NCBI RefSeq assembly: GCF_006717095.1
Contig: NZ_VFQE01000001.1
Location: forward strand, 1,922,001 to 1,986,000
DNA: 64,000 nucleotides
Reading direction: 5' to 3'
Source of the DNA: Blastococcus colisei
Lineage (GTDB): Bacteria; Actinomycetota; Actinomycetes; Mycobacteriales; Geodermatophilaceae
A model generated the notes under the pieces. The model was not told the DNA's origin and made no database searches. It saw nothing but the letters and a program-made list of their open reading frames with translations. Made by a program: the position numbers and the translations under genes. Numbering within the stretch: the first letter of the stretch is position 1; the number at the start of each line of letters is the position of its first letter. This document shows positions 53,407 through 62,337 of this stretch, one piece after another.

Positions 53407-53678
53407 CGGCGGCGGGCGGCGAGGGCGGCGCGCACGTCGGCTTCGTCGTAGACCTTGCCGGCGGCCATCTCCTCCTCGGCCCGCGTGATCTCCGTGCCGG
53501 CTCGGGGATCGGACAGGATCTCCAAGGTCTCCATCAGGGACTCGTAGTCCTCGACGGCGAGGATGACGGCCACCGGGCTGCCGTTCTTGGTGACGGTGAC
53601 GCGCTGGTGCGTGCCGGCGACCTCGTCGATCACCTGACTGAAGTGCGCCTTGACCGCCGCCAGAGACCGAACCGACAT
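53403..53678 (-). CDS. Phd/YefM-family antitoxin
   Basis: A 91-residue antitoxin: MSVRSLAAVKAHFSQVIDEVAGTHQRVTVTKNGSPVAVILAVEDYESL, the Phd/YefM DNA-binding fold, with an acidic C-terminal tail (RAEEEMAAGKVYDEADVRAAL) that would neutralise the toxin. First gene of the pair; typically autoregulated together with the toxin. Confidence 0.92.
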   Translation of the reverse strand: MSVRSLAAVKAHFSQVIDEVAGTHQRVTVTKNGSPVAVILAVEDYESLMETLEILSDPRAGTEITRAEEEMAAGKVYDEADVRAALAARRR

Positions 53679-53802
53679 GACCTCAATTCTGGTCAGGGGC
53701 CAGTTCCGGTCAAGCAGTTCGGCGGGAGATCTCCAGGCAACTCTGCATGGGGGAAACCTCGCAGCAGGTGGTCCATCACGGTCGAGGCAGCCGGCCCGGT
53801 CG

Positions 53803-54129
53803 TCAGGCGACGTCGGTGCGGGCGCCGGCCAGGTAGTCGCGCACAGCCGGCTCGGGAACCCGGAAGGACCGGCCGACGCGGACGGCGGCCAGATCTCCGC
53901 CGTGGACGAGGCGGTACACCGTCATCTTCGAGACCCGCATGATCGCGGCGACCTCGGTCACCGTGAGGAAGGCGACCGTGCGCGGGGCCGGCCGCTGCGG
54001 CACCGGGGGGGCAGTCATCGGCTGTCCCGTCGCCGGGCGCATCGCCATGGGACGTGCGGCCATGGGGCGCTGGCCGAAGATGGCCGGGCGGGAAAGTGCG
54101 GGAGCGGCGGAGCGCTGGGGCAGGGACAC
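53803..54129 (-). CDS. Excisionase-family HTH protein
   Basis: A 108-residue protein whose C-terminal half is a MerR-like/excisionase HTH: FLTVTEVAAIMRVSKMTVYRLVHGGDLAAVRVGRSFRVPEPAVRDYLAGA. The N-terminal ~45 residues are Pro/Ala/Met-rich and probably disordered or partly untranslated (an internal ATG at MTAPPVPQRP is an option). Such proteins act as recombination directionality factors or small regulators; similar proteins are also ordinary chromosomal genes, so a link to the island is uncertain. Confidence 0.75.
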   Translation of the reverse strand: MSLPQRSAAPALSRPAIFGQRPMAARPMAMRPATGQPMTAPPVPQRPAPRTVAFLTVTEVAAIMRVSKMTVYRLVHGGDLAAVRVGRSFRVPEPAVRDYLAGARTDVA

Positions 54130-54329
54130 GTCGATCTCCTCGGTGGTCGTCCTCGGCGCGGAGCCGGCTCACGCCGGCGACGGTGCGCGCCCGTTCTGCT
54201 ACCGACCGTAAGGGAGGGTGGCGGTGCCCGCGAGGCTGCTGAGTACGAGACGGACCGGTCCTGTTCGTCAGATGTTGACCGTGCGCCGGACGTGGCCTGC
54301 GGGATGCACGGTTCGCCAGGAAAGTCTTA

Positions 54330-54350
54330 GCTTGTCGTTTAACCCCTGAT
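54330..54350 (+). repeat. Left inverted repeat of the IS
   Basis: Pairs perfectly with 55920-55940. Confidence 0.9.
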
Positions 54351-54443
54351 GCCGGTGAGTTACACGGATGTGGTTCAGGGTCTGGTCGTGAGGGCGGCCA
54401 CCGCGTGATCCTTTGAAGTTGCGACGCTTCGAAGGAAACGGCG

Positions 54444-55931
54444 GTGGCCGCGATGGACAGTCTGGACCCAGCCGGTGCGGTTGACCAGAGCTCAGCCGCG
54501 GCAGGGTTGACGCGGCTGCGGGAGTTCCGCGGCGAGGTGTACCAGTGCCTGGGCCGGCGTGGCGATGAGCTGTTCGAGCTCACCGACGCACTGCTGTGCG
54601 CCGAGGGACCGGTGAAATCCCTGGTGGGGCTGTGCCTTGCTCCGGAGCATCGCCGTGGTCACGGCGCGCTGTACGACGCGCTCAACAGCGGACGAGTCGA
54701 CGCCGACCGGCTGCGCGTCGCGCTGGCCGCGTTGCCGCTGCCGCGGATGTTCGGTGGGCGGATCGTGCTGGCCGTCGACGTCTCCCCGTGGCTGCGCCCG
54801 GACGCCGCGACCTGTCCCGACCGGCTGTTCTGCCATGTCTACGGGCGCGGGCGGAACGCCGATCAGCGGATTCCGGGCTGGCCCTATCAGGTCGTGGCCG
54901 CCCTGGAGAGCGGGCCCACCAGCTGGACGGCGATCTTGGATGCGGTGCGGCTGGGCCCGGCAGATGACGCGACCGCGGTCACCGCCGCCCAGCTGCGCGC
55001 GGTCGTGGGTCGGCTGACCGGCGCCGGGCACTGGCGCCCCGGTGACCCGGCGATCATGGTGGTGATGGACTCCGGGTACGACGTGGCCCGGCTGGCGTTC
55101 GTGCTCGCCGACCTGCCCGTGCACCTGGTCGGGCGGATCCGCGCCGACCGGGTGATGCTGGCCGCCACGCCGCCGCGGGGCCATGACTCCCGCGGCGGAC
55201 GCCCCCGCAAGCACGGCGCCGTGATGGCCCTGGCCGATGAGGCCACCTGGCCGGTACCGACCACGCAGGCCAGCTCACCCACCGCGCGCTACGGAACGGC
55301 GCAGGTGTGCTCCTGGGATCGCATGCATCCGCGGCTGGCTCACCGCGGCCCCTGGGCCGACCACGACGGCCCGCTGCCGATCGTGGAAGGCACCGTGATT
55401 CGGCTGCAGGTCGAGCACCTGCCCGGACAGCGCGAGGCCAAGCCGGTCTGGCTGTGGTCATCGGTGACCGGCCCCGACGATGTCGACATCGACGACCTGG
55501 TCGAGGAGGTGGCCCGCTGCTGGCAGGCCTACCTGCGCCGCTTCGACCTGGAGCACACCTTCCGCCTGTTCAAGCAGACCCTGGGCTGGACCGCCCCGAA
55601 GATCCGCTCACCGGAGGCCGGCGACCGCTGGACCTGGCTGGTCATCGCCGCCCACACCCAGCTGCGCCTGGCCCGCCACCTCGCCGTCGATCTCCGGCGG
55701 CCCTGGGAGAAGCCGCTACCTCCCGAGCGGCTGACCCCGGCGCGGGTGCGCCGGGGGTTTCGCCACCTGCGCGCGAAGACCGGCCACCCGGCCAGCGCGC
55801 CGAAACCCTCCCGCCCGGGACCGGGACGCCCTCCCGGAGTGAAAAACCGGCGCCAAGCCACCCGTCATGACGTCGGCAAGACCGTCAGACGGGACACCAC
55901 CAGCCCGGGCGACCACCAGATCAGGGGTTAA
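54444..55931 (+). CDS. DDE transposase (IS701-like)
   Basis: A 495-residue transposase. The DDE endonuclease core is seen in IVLAVDVSPWLRPDAATCPDRLFCHVYGRG, MVVMDSGYDVARLAFVL and DLEHTFRLFKQTLGW with the terminal Glu. The C-terminus is basic and Pro-rich. GTG at 54444 or ATG at 54453 both follow GAAGGA. The stop lies within the right inverted repeat. Family placement in the IS701/DDE_5 group is from overall pattern. Confidence 0.88.
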   Translation: MAAMDSLDPAGAVDQSSAAAGLTRLREFRGEVYQCLGRRGDELFELTDALLCAEGPVKSLVGLCLAPEHRRGHGALYDALNSGRVDADRLRVALAALPLPRMFGGRIVLAVDVSPWLRPDAATCPDRLFCHVYGRGRNADQRIPGWPYQVVAALESGPTSWTAILDAVRLGPADDATAVTAAQLRAVVGRLTGAGHWRPGDPAIMVVMDSGYDVARLAFVLADLPVHLVGRIRADRVMLAATPPRGHDSRGGRPRKHGAVMALADEATWPVPTTQASSPTARYGTAQVCSWDRMHPRLAHRGPWADHDGPLPIVEGTVIRLQVEHLPGQREAKPVWLWSSVTGPDDVDIDDLVEEVARCWQAYLRRFDLEHTFRLFKQTLGWTAPKIRSPEAGDRWTWLVIAAHTQLRLARHLAVDLRRPWEKPLPPERLTPARVRRGFRHLRAKTGHPASAPKPSRPGPGRPPGVKNRRQATRHDVGKTVRRDTTSPGDHQIRG

Positions 55932-55940
55932 ACGACAAGC
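55920..55940 (-). repeat. Right inverted repeat of the IS
   Basis: Perfect reverse complement of 54330-54350; it includes the transposase stop codon. Confidence 0.9.
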
Positions 55941-56020
55941 TTAGCGGTGCACCTCGAGGGGCCATGCGTTTCCCTGGCGCAGCCGGGGCACGGCTGTGCC
56001 CATCTGCGGCCCGCGCCTCG

Positions 56021-57562
56021 TCAGTCGATGGCGGCTGTTCCGGTGCGGGTGGCAGTGGCCGCGGTGTCCAGCGCGGTGGCTGGCTGAGCCCAGGAGGTCG
56101 ACGCCGGGAAGTCGCCCAGCAGGACGAGAAACCGCCCGTCACCCAGCACGCCGGCGGAGTGCAGCTGCCGTCGGCCGTCGATGCAGCACATCCAGCCCTG
56201 CTTGGCCGCTGCTCCACCTGCGCCTTGGGCCAGCAGTCCGAACCGCTGGTCGAAGCCGTCGGCGGCGGTCGCGGTGGTCGACCGCATCCAGCCGAGCAGC
56301 GTCGTGGCGTCCTCGGGGTCCAGTACGTCCTCGACCGCGGCCTGGAAGGTGGCGACGTCGGCTGCCGTGGTGGTGGTCTGTCCCCACTGGCCGGCGGCGG
56401 ACGGCGGGCTGGTCCCGGTCAGGCGCATCGTCGCCGCGATGTCCAGCACGAGCTGGGCTCCCTCGTGCCGACTCCACAAGGCGTTCATGGCGTCGTCGTC
56501 GGAGGAGACGATGGCGCGCTGCATCAGGTCGGCGTCGTCCTCGGTGAGCGACAGGGAGCCTGCGGCGTCAAGGGCGAGCAGCTGCGCGACGACGAAGACC
56601 TTGACCAGCGAGGCCGAGTGGATCGGGGAGTTCGCGTCTGGCCCGGTGACGACGGACCGCCCGTCGGCGTCGAGGACCACCACCGCGATCGAGCCGCTGG
56701 AGACTTCCGCGGCCGCCTCCACCTCGGTCAGGATCCGGTCCTGGTCGACGGGGTGAGGCGCGGTGGCGCGCGCCGCGTCGGTGGCTGACGACGGCGATCC
56801 AGGGTGCGGGCTCTCGCTTGCAGATGCGTCGGTGACGCAGCAGCCCAGGACGGCGACGGCCGTCACGCTGACGACCCCCGTCGAGGCGGCGAGGGCGGGA
56901 AGCCACCAGCGGAGGCCTCCGCGGGCGGGTGTCCGGCGGGTCCGCGGGGCGGCAGCTGCACGTCCGCGTCGGCGCACGAGCAGCCACGTGGCCACGATGA
57001 CGACCGGTAGTCCGGCCGCGGCGGCCATGCCGTTGAGCCGCGGGGCAGCGGCGCCCGCCGCAGCGCCCAGCGCGACCAGCCCCCATGACCACAGCAGGGC
57101 AGCGGGCAACGTTCCGCGCAGCATCGTCGGTAGCGGCACTCCGGCCCGGGCAGCGATGCGCGGCGCGAGGGTCCGCGAGCCGGTGGCGAACTGGGCCGCC
57201 GCGGCCATCCGCACCGGCCGCCGAGCAACCGCCTCCGCCCACGGGGACGCCGAGCGCTCGACCAGACATCGCACCCGGCCGGGCAGCAACCGGCTGATCC
57301 GCCCTCCGGTCGGTAGCAGCGCGTCGGGGCTCTGCCGCGTGGCGCGGCGGTGACCCAACGCAGCGCCTCCCACCGTCGCGGCGGCCGCAGTCAGGGCCGC
57401 GACCGGCATCGACACCAGGCCGGCTCCGGCGAGGACACCGGTGCCGATCACCAGCGACGATCCGGGCAGCACCAGGCCGATGAGCAGACCGGACTCGGCC
57501 GCGAGCACCAGTGCGACGGCCACCGGCACGGTGCACGCGGGCAGCGCGGCGAGCCAGCTCAT
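56021..57562 (-). CDS. DedA-like membrane domain fused to a serine beta-lactamase-fold domain
   Basis: A 513-residue fusion. Residues ~1-215 resemble a DedA/SNARE-associated protein: AESGLLIGLVLPGSSLVIGTGVLAG and an R-rich loop with FATGSRTLAPRIAARAGVP, four to five TM helices. After a further TM helix (~225-245) and a Ser/Pro linker, residues ~270-500 form a penicillin-binding/beta-lactamase fold with SxxK at Ser318-Lys321 (SASLVK), an SDD/N-type loop SSDDDAMNALW and KQG in place of KTG. The enzymatic domain should face the outside. Role in peptidoglycan or lipid-carrier metabolism is inference. Confidence 0.8.
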   Translation of the reverse strand: MSWLAALPACTVPVAVALVLAAESGLLIGLVLPGSSLVIGTGVLAGAGLVSMPVAALTAAAATVGGAALGHRRATRQSPDALLPTGGRISRLLPGRVRCLVERSASPWAEAVARRPVRMAAAAQFATGSRTLAPRIAARAGVPLPTMLRGTLPAALLWSWGLVALGAAAGAAAPRLNGMAAAAGLPVVIVATWLLVRRRGRAAAAPRTRRTPARGGLRWWLPALAASTGVVSVTAVAVLGCCVTDASASESPHPGSPSSATDAARATAPHPVDQDRILTEVEAAAEVSSGSIAVVVLDADGRSVVTGPDANSPIHSASLVKVFVVAQLLALDAAGSLSLTEDDADLMQRAIVSSDDDAMNALWSRHEGAQLVLDIAATMRLTGTSPPSAAGQWGQTTTTAADVATFQAAVEDVLDPEDATTLLGWMRSTTATAADGFDQRFGLLAQGAGGAAAKQGWMCCIDGRRQLHSAGVLGDGRFLVLLGDFPASTSWAQPATALDTAATATRTGTAAID

Positions 57563-57608
57563 CAGCGTGGGGACAGTGCGGTCCTGGCCGGTCCGGGGCG
57601 GTGTGCGT

Positions 57609-58274
57609 TCACGCGTCGAGGTCGTCGGCGAAGTGGCGGAACCCGTCCCGCTCGGTGTGCATCGCCCAGAGCGTGTCGGCGAGCACGGCAGGATCGGTGC
57701 GAGGGTGTCCAGGCGTGATGGCTCCCGCGATGATCAGCTGCCCGACGTGGACGCCCTCGACGGCCAGCACCTCGTGCAGCATCTGCGCGTAGGCGGACTC
57801 GCCGGCGAAGGCGATCGAGGTGCCGGCCACCTGCGGGTTGGGACGGACGGCGCTGCCGCCGTTGACGACCAGCACGGTGCCGCGGCCCAGCGCCCGCATG
57901 CCCGGAAGGGCCTGGTTGACGGCGGCGACGGGACCGTGGACGGAGAACTCGAGCGCGCCGGCCAGGTCATCCGGGGCGGTCTCCAGCAGCGGGCGCAGGA
58001 ACTCCTTCTGCGGGATCGGGCTGTACTGCAGCACCTCCACCGGCCCCAGGCTCTGGGCGGCACGGTCGAGCGCGGCTGTCAGCGAGGCAGCGTCGCGGAC
58101 GTCGGCGGCGTAGCCGCGTGCGGTGATGCCGTCCGCGGTCAGCTGCGCGGCGAGGTCGTCGACGTTCTCCTGGCTGCGGGAGAGCAGTGCGACGTCGAAG
58201 CCCTGTCGGCCGAAGCGGCGGGCGGCGGCGGCGCCGAGGCCGCGGCCGGCGCCCACGATGGCGAAGGTGGTCAT
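57609..58274 (-). CDS. Short-chain dehydrogenase family protein
   Basis: A 221-residue Rossmann protein starting MTTFAIVGAGRGLGAAAARRFGRQGFDVALLSR. The usual catalytic YxxxK is replaced (AFAGESAYAQMLHEVLA), and the Ser is in VVNGGSAVRP, so classical activity is doubtful. The ATG overlaps the MFS stop as ATGA. It ends an operon of alcohol dehydrogenase, MFS transporter and this gene. Confidence 0.85.
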   Translation of the reverse strand: MTTFAIVGAGRGLGAAAARRFGRQGFDVALLSRSQENVDDLAAQLTADGITARGYAADVRDAASLTAALDRAAQSLGPVEVLQYSPIPQKEFLRPLLETAPDDLAGALEFSVHGPVAAVNQALPGMRALGRGTVLVVNGGSAVRPNPQVAGTSIAFAGESAYAQMLHEVLAVEGVHVGQLIIAGAITPGHPRTDPAVLADTLWAMHTERDGFRHFADDLDA

Positions 58275-59452
58275 GGTGCATCTCCTGAGACTGGTCGGCG
58301 GGAACGACGGGCGATGGCGATCGTGGGGATGAGGGTGAGCGCGGCGAAGGCCGTGCCCACTACGGCGGGGCCGGCTGCGCCGAGCCCGGAGCCGAGGGCG
58401 TGGCCGGCGATCCAGGAGCCGACCGCGGTGCCGAGGTTGTACGCCGAGACCGACATCGCCACGCCCAGCGTGGGTGCCACGCCGGAGAAGCGGACCGCGA
58501 GCGCCGACAGCACCGGGTTGGCGCTCAGGCCGACCAGCCCGAGCAGGACCACCAGCAGCACCGTGGGCACGGCGTTGGCGGAGAGCAGGTAGGTCGCCAG
58601 CAGGACGACGGTGGTCGACGCCGCGACGGCGATGGTGGTCGTGTGCGGGCGGGCGTCGCCGAGGCGGCCCCCGTAGATCGTGCCGATGAGCGAACCGACG
58701 CCGAAGCCCATGAGAACCAGCGGCACCCAGCCGGGCGCGATGCCGGCTCGGTCGGTCAGCAGCGGGGCGATGTAGGAGTAGGCCGACAGCACGCCGCCGG
58801 TGGTGGTCGCGCAGGCGGCCAGCACCAGCCACAGCCGGCCGGACCGCATCGGCCCCAGTTCCGACCGCACGGACACCGGCGGCTGGTCGTCCTCCTCGCG
58901 CGGGACGTGCCGGGCGATGAGCGGCACGGCGGCCAGCGACAGGGCGGCCAGGGCCCAGAACAGCCCCCGCCAGCCCGAGAGCTGGCCGGCGAAGGCGCCC
59001 AGCGGTACGCCGAGGACGTTGGCGAGCATGCCTCCGGCGCCCACCAGGCCGAGGGCGCGGGCGCCGGCGCCCGGACCGGCGGCGCGGGTGGCCGCCACCG
59101 ACGCGACCGACCAGAACGCCCCGGTCGCGAAGGCCGTTCCGAACCGGGCAGCCAGGAGCAGCGGGAAGCTGCTCCCGACCGCGACGACGAGGTGGCCGGC
59201 CGCGAACACGGCGAGGGCGAGCGCCAGCGTCGTCCGTCGCGGCATCCGCCGGGTCAGGAGCGCCATCGCCGGCGCCCCGACGACCATCCCGACCGCGAAC
59301 ACCGTGATCAGCAGTCCGGCCTGGGCCACGCTCACCTGCAGGTCGCCGGCGATCTCCGGCAGCAGACCGGCGACGACGAACTCGGTGGTCAGCATGAGGA
59401 ACGTGCCGACGGCCAGCACGTACACGACGAGGGAGTCGCCGGGGCGCTCCAC
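58271..59452 (-). CDS. MFS transporter
   Basis: A 393-residue protein with 12 TM helices. The first-half signature loop MALLTRRMPRRTTLALALAVF lies between TM2 and TM3, and the central loop (HVPREEDDQPPVSVRSELGP) separates the halves. It resembles the arabinose/chloramphenicol-efflux (DHA1) type exporters. GTG start. Coupled to the SDR gene and 63 bases after the alcohol dehydrogenase. Confidence 0.9.
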   Translation of the reverse strand: MERPGDSLVVYVLAVGTFLMLTTEFVVAGLLPEIAGDLQVSVAQAGLLITVFAVGMVVGAPAMALLTRRMPRRTTLALALAVFAAGHLVVAVGSSFPLLLAARFGTAFATGAFWSVASVAATRAAGPGAGARALGLVGAGGMLANVLGVPLGAFAGQLSGWRGLFWALAALSLAAVPLIARHVPREEDDQPPVSVRSELGPMRSGRLWLVLAACATTTGGVLSAYSYIAPLLTDRAGIAPGWVPLVLMGFGVGSLIGTIYGGRLGDARPHTTTIAVAASTTVVLLATYLLSANAVPTVLLVVLLGLVGLSANPVLSALAVRFSGVAPTLGVAMSVSAYNLGTAVGSWIAGHALGSGLGAAGPAVVGTAFAALTLIPTIAIARRSRRPVSGDAP

Positions 59453-59515
59453 CGGGGTCGGCGGGGAGGGCGGGCGAGGCCGCCGTCCCCGCCGGGCGGG
59501 TCAACTGGTCCGCGG

Positions 59516-60556
59516 TCACCGCAGGGTGGCGGCGTCGATGACGAAGCGGTAGCGGACGTCGGAGGCCAGGACGCGCTCGTAGGCCTCGTTGATGTAGTCC
59601 GCGGCGATGACCTCGACCTCGGCGCCGATCCCGTGCTGGGCGCAGAAGTCCAGCATCTCCTGGGTCTCGGTGATCCCGCCGATCATCGAGCCGGCGTAGG
59701 TACGGCGGCCGCCGATCAGCGACATGACGTTGAGGCTCAGCGGCTCGGCCGGGGCGCCGACGTTGACCAGCGCGCCGTCCACGCCCAGCAGCGACAGATA
59801 GGCGTCGACGTCGATGGCGGCGCTGACGGTGTTGACGATCAGGTCGAACCGCCCGGCCAGCTCGGCGAAGGTGTCCGGGTCGCTGGTGGCGAAGTACTGG
59901 TCCGCGCCGAGCCGGAGCCCGTCCTCCTGCTTCTTCAGCGATTGCGACAGCACGGTCACCTCGGCGCCCATCGCGTGCGCGAGCTTGACGGCCATGTGGC
60001 CCAGACCGCCCAGGCCGACGACGGCGACGCGCTTGCCGGGGCCGGCGCCCCAGCGGCGCAGCGGCGAGTAGGTGGTGATGCCGGCGCACAGCAGCGGTGC
60101 GGCCGCGGCGGGGTCGATGCCGTCGGGCACGCGCAGGACGTATCCGGCGTCCACGACGACGTGGGTGGAGTAGCCGCCCTGGGTGGTGCTGCCGTCGCGG
60201 TCGGTGCCGGCGTACGTGGCGACCATGCCCTGCAGGCAGTACTGCTCGTCGCCGTTGCGGCAGTTGGCGCACTCGCCGCAGGAGTTCACCATGCAGCCGA
60301 CGCCGACGCGGTCACCGACCCGGTGACGGCTGACGTCGGCACCGACCTCGGTGACGACGCCGACGATCTCGTGGCCCGGGACGACGGGGAAGGGCTGGGG
60401 CCCCCAGTCGCCGTTGACGGTGTGGATGTCGGAGTGGCAGATGCCGGCGTACTCGATCTCGATGAGGACGTCGTTCGGGCCGACGTCCCGGCGCTCGATG
60501 GTCATGGGGGTCAGCGGTTCCCCGGCGGCAGGGGCGGCGTAGGCGTGGACGTGCAT
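59516..60556 (-). CDS. Zinc-dependent NAD(P) alcohol dehydrogenase
   Basis: A 346-residue MDR enzyme of the cinnamyl/AdhC type. The catalytic zinc ligands are in [16 protein letters not shown] and [10 protein letters not shown], the structural zinc cysteines in [17 protein letters not shown], and the cofactor motif is [20 protein letters not shown]. It reduces aldehydes or oxidises alcohols. It heads the three-gene minus-strand operon with the MFS and SDR genes. Confidence 0.93.
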   Translation of the reverse strand: MHVHAYAAPAAGEPLTPMTIERRDVGPNDVLIEIEYAGICHSDIHTVNGDWGPQPFPVVPGHEIVGVVTEVGADVSRHRVGDRVGVGCMVNSCGECANCRNGDEQYCLQGMVATYAGTDRDGSTTQGGYSTHVVVDAGYVLRVPDGIDPAAAAPLLCAGITTYSPLRRWGAGPGKRVAVVGLGGLGHMAVKLAHAMGAEVTVLSQSLKKQEDGLRLGADQYFATSDPDTFAELAGRFDLIVNTVSAAIDVDAYLSLLGVDGALVNVGAPAEPLSLNVMSLIGGRRTYAGSMIGGITETQEMLDFCAQHGIGAEVEVIAADYINEAYERVLASDVRYRFVIDAATLR

Positions 60557-60661
60557 GTCTTCGTACTCCTTCGTTCCATGGGTGAGGTGCTCGGCGGCGG
60601 CGGGGGATGGGCGCGCCGAGCGGCTCGCTGTGGTTGCGGTGACGCGCGGTGAGGGCGCCTG

Positions 60662-61240
60662 TCAGTCGAGGACGGCGATGGTCATGTCGAAGTCGTCGCC
60701 GGCGGCGGCGATGACGCCCAGGCCGGTGTCGACGGTGCCGAGCGGAACCAGGCCCGGGCCGGGCACCCGCAGCCCGTCTCCGTCGTAGACCACGAAGATG
60801 TCGTGGCTGGGCGGCCAGTACGCGATCTGCCCGATCCGGTAGGTGAAGACCGGCTCGACATCGCCGGTCAGTGCCCGCGGCAGCGGGCCCGGCTTCTCCC
60901 GGCCGAAGAGATCGCCCATGGGGACGGTGACCGGGAGGAGGGACACCAGGTCTCGGGTGACCGGGTTGTCCTCGAGCGTGCCGATGGCCTCCTGTCCACC
61001 GATGCCCAGCCGGATCCGCACGGCGTCCTCCTGGGGTGCTGCGGTGCTGGACCGAGCTGTAGCGGTCGGATCGGCTTCGTCGCCGGTACCGGTTGTCCCG
61101 TGACCGGCGGGGGGCGGGCTCCCGTCGGCGGCGCAGGCGGACGTGGCGAGCAGGGCCAGAAGAGCGGCCGTGGCGACGACAAGTGCCCGGCCGGCCGCCT
61201 GCCGGTGTCCGGACAGGGACGGATCAGTGGGCACGCGCAT
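60662..61240 (-). CDS. Cyclophilin-like-fold lipoprotein
   Basis: A 192-residue exported protein. The signal peptide ALVVATAALLALLATSAC ends in a lipobox-like TSAC, so it is probably lipid-anchored. A Thr/Gly/Ser linker leads to a cyclophilin-like domain (VRIRLGIGGQEAIGTLEDNPVTRDLVSLLPV ... YRIGQIAYWPPSHDIFVVYDG). Related proteins occur beside hydrolases and reductases as here. It lies six bases after the hydrolase stop. Confidence 0.85.
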   Translation of the reverse strand: MRVPTDPSLSGHRQAAGRALVVATAALLALLATSACAADGSPPPAGHGTTGTGDEADPTATARSSTAAPQEDAVRIRLGIGGQEAIGTLEDNPVTRDLVSLLPVTVPMGDLFGREKPGPLPRALTGDVEPVFTYRIGQIAYWPPSHDIFVVYDGDGLRVPGPGLVPLGTVDTGLGVIAAAGDDFDMTIAVLD

Positions 61241-61246
61241 CGGGGG

Positions 61247-62203
61247 CTACGCCAGGTTGTCGGCGAAGAACTTCTCGAGCCGGTCGAAGGGGATCAGCTC
61301 GGTGCGGTCGTAGAGGTCGATGTGCCGCGCCCCGGGCACGACCACCAGCTCCTTGGGACCCGTCGCCTGTTCGTGGACGTCGTCACTGAAGTAGCGCGAG
61401 TGGGCCTGGTCGCCGGTGACGAGCAGGATCGGCCGGGGGGCGATGTCGGGCAGGTGCCGCAGCTTCCCGAAGTTGATGTGCGACACGGCGCCGGTGATCG
61501 TGAACCCGCCGATGGAGCGCGGGTGGTGGCCCCGGTCGGCGACGTAGTACTCGAAGAACTCTCTGGTGATCGGGTCCAAGCCCTCGGCCGGGATCTCGGC
61601 CGGGAAGGTCGGGGTCAGCTCAGGTGCGCCGGCGTCGACGTCCTTCCAGCGCTGTGCTGCGAGGTCCTGCAGCGTCGTGCGCCGATCGTCGTCACTCGTG
61701 CTGTCCTGCCACCCGTGGCGGTTGACGCGGCTGATGTCGTACATGGCGGAGGTGGCCACGGCCTTGATCCGGGGGTCCACCTGCGCGGCGCTGAGGGCGA
61801 ACCCGCCGCTGCCGCAGATGCCGAGCGCGCCGATCCGCTGGCGGTCGACGTGCGTCAGCGTGCCGAGGAAGTCGACCCCCGCGCTGAAGTCCTCGGCGAA
61901 CAGTTCCGGCGACGTGATGTGCCGCGGCTGGCCGCTGCTCTCGCCGTTGTACGAGGGGTCGAACGCCAGCGCGACGAAGCCACGCTGCGCCATCTCCTGG
62001 GCGTACACGCCCGGCCCCTGCTCCTTGACCCCACCGTGCGGGGGTCCGATGACGATCGCAGGATGTGTGGCCGACTCGTCGAGGCCCTTGCGCTGGTAGA
62101 GGTCGCCGGCGATCTCGATGCCGTAGCGGTTGGTGTAGCGGACCGGGGTGCGGGTGACCTCGTCCGACAGGACGAAGGTGTAGCCGTCCGTCTGGATGCT
62201 CAT
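61247..62203 (-). CDS. Alpha/beta hydrolase (YcjY/DLH-like)
   Basis: A 318-residue alpha/beta-hydrolase with the elbow GICGSGGFALSAAQ (nucleophile either the Cys of GxCxS or the following Ser), the acid in VTGDQAHSRYF and the His in PGARHIDLYD. The HGGVKEQ oxyanion segment is as in the YcjY-type proteins. Divergent from the MmyB-type regulator, which often controls such a neighbouring gene. Confidence 0.87.
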   Translation of the reverse strand: MSIQTDGYTFVLSDEVTRTPVRYTNRYGIEIAGDLYQRKGLDESATHPAIVIGPPHGGVKEQGPGVYAQEMAQRGFVALAFDPSYNGESSGQPRHITSPELFAEDFSAGVDFLGTLTHVDRQRIGALGICGSGGFALSAAQVDPRIKAVATSAMYDISRVNRHGWQDSTSDDDRRTTLQDLAAQRWKDVDAGAPELTPTFPAEIPAEGLDPITREFFEYYVADRGHHPRSIGGFTITGAVSHINFGKLRHLPDIAPRPILLVTGDQAHSRYFSDDVHEQATGPKELVVVPGARHIDLYDRTELIPFDRLEKFFADNLA

Positions 62204-62324
62204 GAGGGGGGCTCCTCCTGGAGTGGTTGGGCGCTGCGCTCCACGGAACGCCTCCGAGCACGCGTGTGGGAGGTCGGGTTTATGGGGGGTAGAAGCTCGA
62301 CCTCCCTCCGCCGGCGTGGCGACG

Positions 62325-62330
62325 TAGCGT
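62325..62330 (+). promoter_or_regulatory. -10 box giving a leaderless regulator mRNA
   Basis: TAGCGT seven bases before the GTG at 62338, with no Shine-Dalgarno sequence between. Confidence 0.5.
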
Positions 62331-62337
62331 CGACGCC

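Larger units (their letters stand above)
54330..55940 (+). mobile_element. Insertion sequence with perfect 21-bp ends
   Basis: A 1.6-kb element with one transposase gene. The ends 54330-54350 and 55920-55940 are perfect inverted repeats (21 bp, starting GCTTGTCGTTTAACC). CTTAG flanks both sides (54326-54330 and 55940-55944); because of the shared G/C the target duplication can be read as 3 to 5 bases. Complete, undecayed and probably recent. It sits between the excisionase-like gene and the DedA fusion gene without breaking either. Confidence 0.9.

Noticed and set aside
57609-60272. Single very long minus-strand frame spanning SDR, MFS and dehydrogenase genes
   Set aside because: Only the last ~220 codons (57609-58274) are coding; the rest is an off-frame shadow of the MFS and alcohol dehydrogenase genes.
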